Below, piece after piece: positions 4,464 to 6,464 of a stretch of 6,464 bases of DNA. Position 1 is the stretch's first letter; the number at the start of each line of letters is the position of its first letter. The DNA comes from Methylotenera sp. GTDB lineage: Bacteria > Pseudomonadota > Gammaproteobacteria > Burkholderiales > Methylophilaceae. The translations under genes were made by a program, and so were the position numbers. The notes below the pieces were generated by a model that was not told the DNA's origin, did not search any database, and was given only the letters and a program-made list of their open reading frames with translations. The stretch is from positions 1 to 6,464 of the forward strand of contig JAIYEJ010000330.1 in NCBI GenBank assembly GCA_027487055.1, given 5' to 3'.

Positions 4464-5642
4464 CTAATTGGTATCTAAGGAGATTTTAGTGTAACTCATG
4501 ACGCGATTTCTACCGCTTTTTTTTGCCACATACATTGCAGTATCTGCTGTGGCAATCAATCCTTTAAAATCATACCCAGCACGAACTGAATCTGCCACTC
4601 CAATACTCACCGTTGAATATATGGTGGGGTGTTTTAGTTTTAATGGTTTTGCTTCTACGCCTGAGCGTATACGTTCAGCCAAGCCAAGTGCTTCATTTTC
4701 GTTCGTGTTGGGCATAAAGACACAAAATTCTTCGCCGCCATATCGCCCAAGTACATCGCTAGAACGTAACATTTCACTTATGTTCTTAGCTAAGTGTCTT
4801 AATACTTCATCACCTGTTAAATGCCCATGTTGATCATTGACCTTTTTGAAGTGATCAATGTCAATTAAAAGTACTGCCATACTCAAATTGATACGCTTAC
4901 ACATATCTTGCATTTTGATTGCTGCATCTTCCAAACCTCGTCGATTTAGCACGCCTGTGAGGCCATCTATGGTTGCAATAGACTCTAAATTTTGATTCAA
5001 CTTATAACTTAATATCAGTACAAACAAGCTCGAAATAAAAAACTGTGAAACTGCACCCAACATAAAGGTGTAAGCATTTACCGGCCAAATCGCAAATGAA
5101 TCAAATACTTCCATCCCCACCCGTGAAGCGTAAATGCCACGACCAAGCATGAGCAAGGCCATCAGCAAGTATAAACTCGAATTTATCCAATATAGGCTAC
5201 CAACCAACCCTTCATCACGCGAAAAGGTAAGCCTCGCACTGAAAAAATAGATCGCAGAAAAAACAATACTCGCCAATATCACCGCCATGCGCAAATTGTG
5301 ACCTATCGGAACAAAATATAGATCGATTAACACAAGCAGAATAAATATACCAACAGGAATGCGATGATCTGGCACTTTGCCAATAAATGCCTGTATACCG
5401 TTAAGGTATAAGGCTAATCCTGCGCCGATTAAAGCCATGCCAGGTAAAAATACGATTTTTGGTGCATCCAACTGCATCAGCACCAGCACCATCCCTAAGC
5501 CTATGACTAGGTTACCCACTGCCCAGTAACCAGGACCGCGCACTTCTTTGTGATGTGTGCGAGTAATTGCCAGCAACATTGATAACATAAATGTTAACAA
5601 CATCGACATAAAGATGATGGTTTTTAAGTCAAACTTTGGCAT
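4464..5642 (-). CDS. Membrane diguanylate cyclase (GGDEF domain) with seven-helix N-terminal region
   Basis: The protein has 392 residues. About seven hydrophobic helices fill residues 8-213 (near 8-26, 39-58, 62-84, 95-113, 118-134, 149-167 and 187-213). An odd number is consistent with an outside N-terminus and a cytoplasmic catalytic domain. The GGDEF domain spans about 221-385: DGLTGVLNRRG at 226-236, the metal site LLIDIDHFKKVND at 258-270, and an intact GGEEF signature at 302-306. RSSD at 293-296, five residues before GGEEF, is an intact inhibitory I-site. The protein should therefore make c-di-GMP from two GTP and be feedback inhibited. The sensor region matches no named domain that I recognise. 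The start ATG at 5642 follows AAAGAG at short spacing, with a stronger GGGGAAG too far upstream. The gene is divergent from rep and lies 83 bp before the class III cyclase gene on the same strand. Confidence 0.94.
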   Translation of the reverse strand: MPKFDLKTIIFMSMLLTFMLSMLLAITRTHHKEVRGPGYWAVGNLVIGLGMVLVLMQLDAPKIVFLPGMALIGAGLALYLNGIQAFIGKVPDHRIPVGIFILLVLIDLYFVPIGHNLRMAVILASIVFSAIYFFSARLTFSRDEGLVGSLYWINSSLYLLMALLMLGRGIYASRVGMEVFDSFAIWPVNAYTFMLGAVSQFFISSLFVLILSYKLNQNLESIATIDGLTGVLNRRGLEDAAIKMQDMCKRINLSMAVLLIDIDHFKKVNDQHGHLTGDEVLRHLAKNISEMLRSSDVLGRYGGEEFCVFMPNTNENEALGLAERIRSGVEAKPLKLKHPTIYSTVSIGVADSVRAGYDFKGLIATADTAMYVAKKSGRNRVMSYTKISLDTN

Positions 5643-5799
5643 CGCTCTTTAAATTCTTCCCCAAAAAAATTTAATCAAAAACGCAAAACTTAAGTGTTAA
5701 TTTTTAATATGCAGTTACAATCATACTATAAACAACAAAGACGTAATGTTGCGCGGTGCAAAATCTTACCGCAGCCACTTCTAAAGCATTCACAAATAC
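5643..5799. promoter_or_regulatory. Divergent intergenic region between the diguanylate cyclase and rep, with a candidate rep promoter
   Basis: This 157-bp AT-rich gap has no open frame worth calling. For rep, TTAATA (5704-5709, 4 of 6) and TATAAA (5727-5732, 5 of 6) are separated by 17 bp and make a plausible sigma-70 promoter with a leader of about 60 bases. For the diguanylate cyclase on the minus strand I found only weak boxes and name none. Confidence 0.35.
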
Positions 5800-6464
5800 A
5801 TGTTAAATAGTTTAAATTCCCCGCAGCGCGAGGCAGTCAAATATCTCGATGGCCCATTGCTGGTGCTTGCTGGCGCAGGCTCTGGAAAAACGCGCGTAAT
5901 TACCCAAAAAATTAGCTATTTAATTGATGAAGCTGGCTACAACCCAAAAGAAATTGCAGCGATTACCTTTACCAATAAAGCCGCACGCGAGATGCAAGAG
6001 CGCGTATCTAAACTTATGCAAGGCAAAAACACCAAAGGGCTGACAGTCACCACATTTCACTCGCTGGGCCTACAAATGCTACGCGCAGAAGCGAGTTTGT
6101 TGGGCTATAAACCACAGTTTTCTATTATAGATTCTAGCGATAGCTTTAAAATCATCGCGGATATTTTAGCCACGACTGATAAACAACTATTACGCAAAAC
6201 GCAGTATCAAATCTCGCATTGGAAAAATGCTTTTATAAATCCTGATCAGGCAAAAGCTTCTGCAGAAGAAGACTTAACGCATGCAGCGGCAAGAGTTTAT
6301 CAGCTTTATCAACAAACATTAAAAGCTTACCAATCGGTTGATTTTGATGATTTAATTAAGTTACCAGTGGAGTTGTTTTTACAGCATGAAACTGCACTTA
6401 ACAAATGGCAAGCTAAACTGCAATATTTGTTGGTGGATGAATATCAAGACACCAACGCATGCCA
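5800..6464 (+). CDS. rep: ATP-dependent DNA helicase Rep, N-terminal third (truncated by window edge)
   Basis: The visible part is 221 complete codons of a superfamily 1A 3'-5' helicase. It has the Q motif LNSPQREAV (5-13), Walker A AGAGSGKT (24-31), motif Ia ITFTNKAAREM (55-65), TFHSLGLQMLR at about 85-95, DFDDLI near 185-190, and Walker B LLVDEYQDTN (210-219) just before the edge. The wording is closer to Escherichia coli Rep (TFHTLGL, LDFDDLI, YLLVDEYQDTN) than to UvrD or PcrA, so I call it rep. Rep clears proteins ahead of replication forks and helps restart. The full protein should be about 670 residues. The ATG at 5800 gives the normal N-terminus for the family, but it is preceded by no recognisable Shine-Dalgarno. 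Confidence 0.92.
   Translation, partial: MLNSLNSPQREAVKYLDGPLLVLAGAGSGKTRVITQKISYLIDEAGYNPKEIAAITFTNKAAREMQERVSKLMQGKNTKGLTVTTFHSLGLQMLRAEASLLGYKPQFSIIDSSDSFKIIADILATTDKQLLRKTQYQISHWKNAFINPDQAKASAEEDLTHAAARVYQLYQQTLKAYQSVDFDDLIKLPVELFLQHETALNKWQAKLQYLLVDEYQDTNAC

Noticed and set aside
4498..4833. Plus-strand open frame of 111 codons opposite the GGDEF domain
   Set aside because: It lies entirely antisense to a clearly conserved catalytic domain and has no recognisable motif.

Overview
The window reads like a chromosomal segment of an AT-leaning betaproteobacterium (roughly 40% GC by eye). A member of the Methylophilaceae (Methylotenera-like) is my best guess. The reasons are the betaproteobacterial-style gene set of an ECF sigma factor followed by DUF3619-like and DUF3106-like genes, a YlqF GTPase, and a Rep helicase. 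The family-level taxonomy is inference. I see no insertion sequence, phage gene, tRNA, rRNA or CRISPR array.

Layout. Positions 1-250 (minus) hold the N-terminal part of a SAM-dependent methyltransferase that runs off the left edge. A 113-bp intergenic stretch follows. A plus-strand block at 364-2498 then encodes a secreted 11-residue-repeat protein, an ECF-type sigma factor, a single-pass membrane protein (DUF3619-like), a small acidic secreted protein and a secreted DUF3106-like repeat protein. The last four genes overlap one another by 4, 11 and 4 bases and are very probably one translationally coupled operon. The repeat gene lies 57 bp upstream with no visible terminator between. After a promoter-like gap comes ylqF (plus, TTG start). 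It converges with a minus-strand class III nucleotide cyclase so tightly that their stop codons overlap. Upstream of the cyclase on the same strand is a seven-helix membrane diguanylate cyclase. Divergent from that, the right edge holds the first third of rep.

How the genes may work together. The 364-2498 block has the logic of an envelope-sensing unit: a sigma factor, a membrane protein with the topology of an anti-sigma factor, and three exported products, two of which are charged helical repeat proteins. Neither the signal nor the function is known to me. This block is the best candidate in the window for a poorly described system. The two nucleotide cyclases at 3478-5642 form a second-messenger pair. 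The nucleotidyl cyclase has atypical substrate-recognition positions and a C-terminal tail predicted to lie outside the cytoplasm. The diguanylate cyclase has an intact active site and feedback-inhibition site. ylqF and rep are housekeeping genes.
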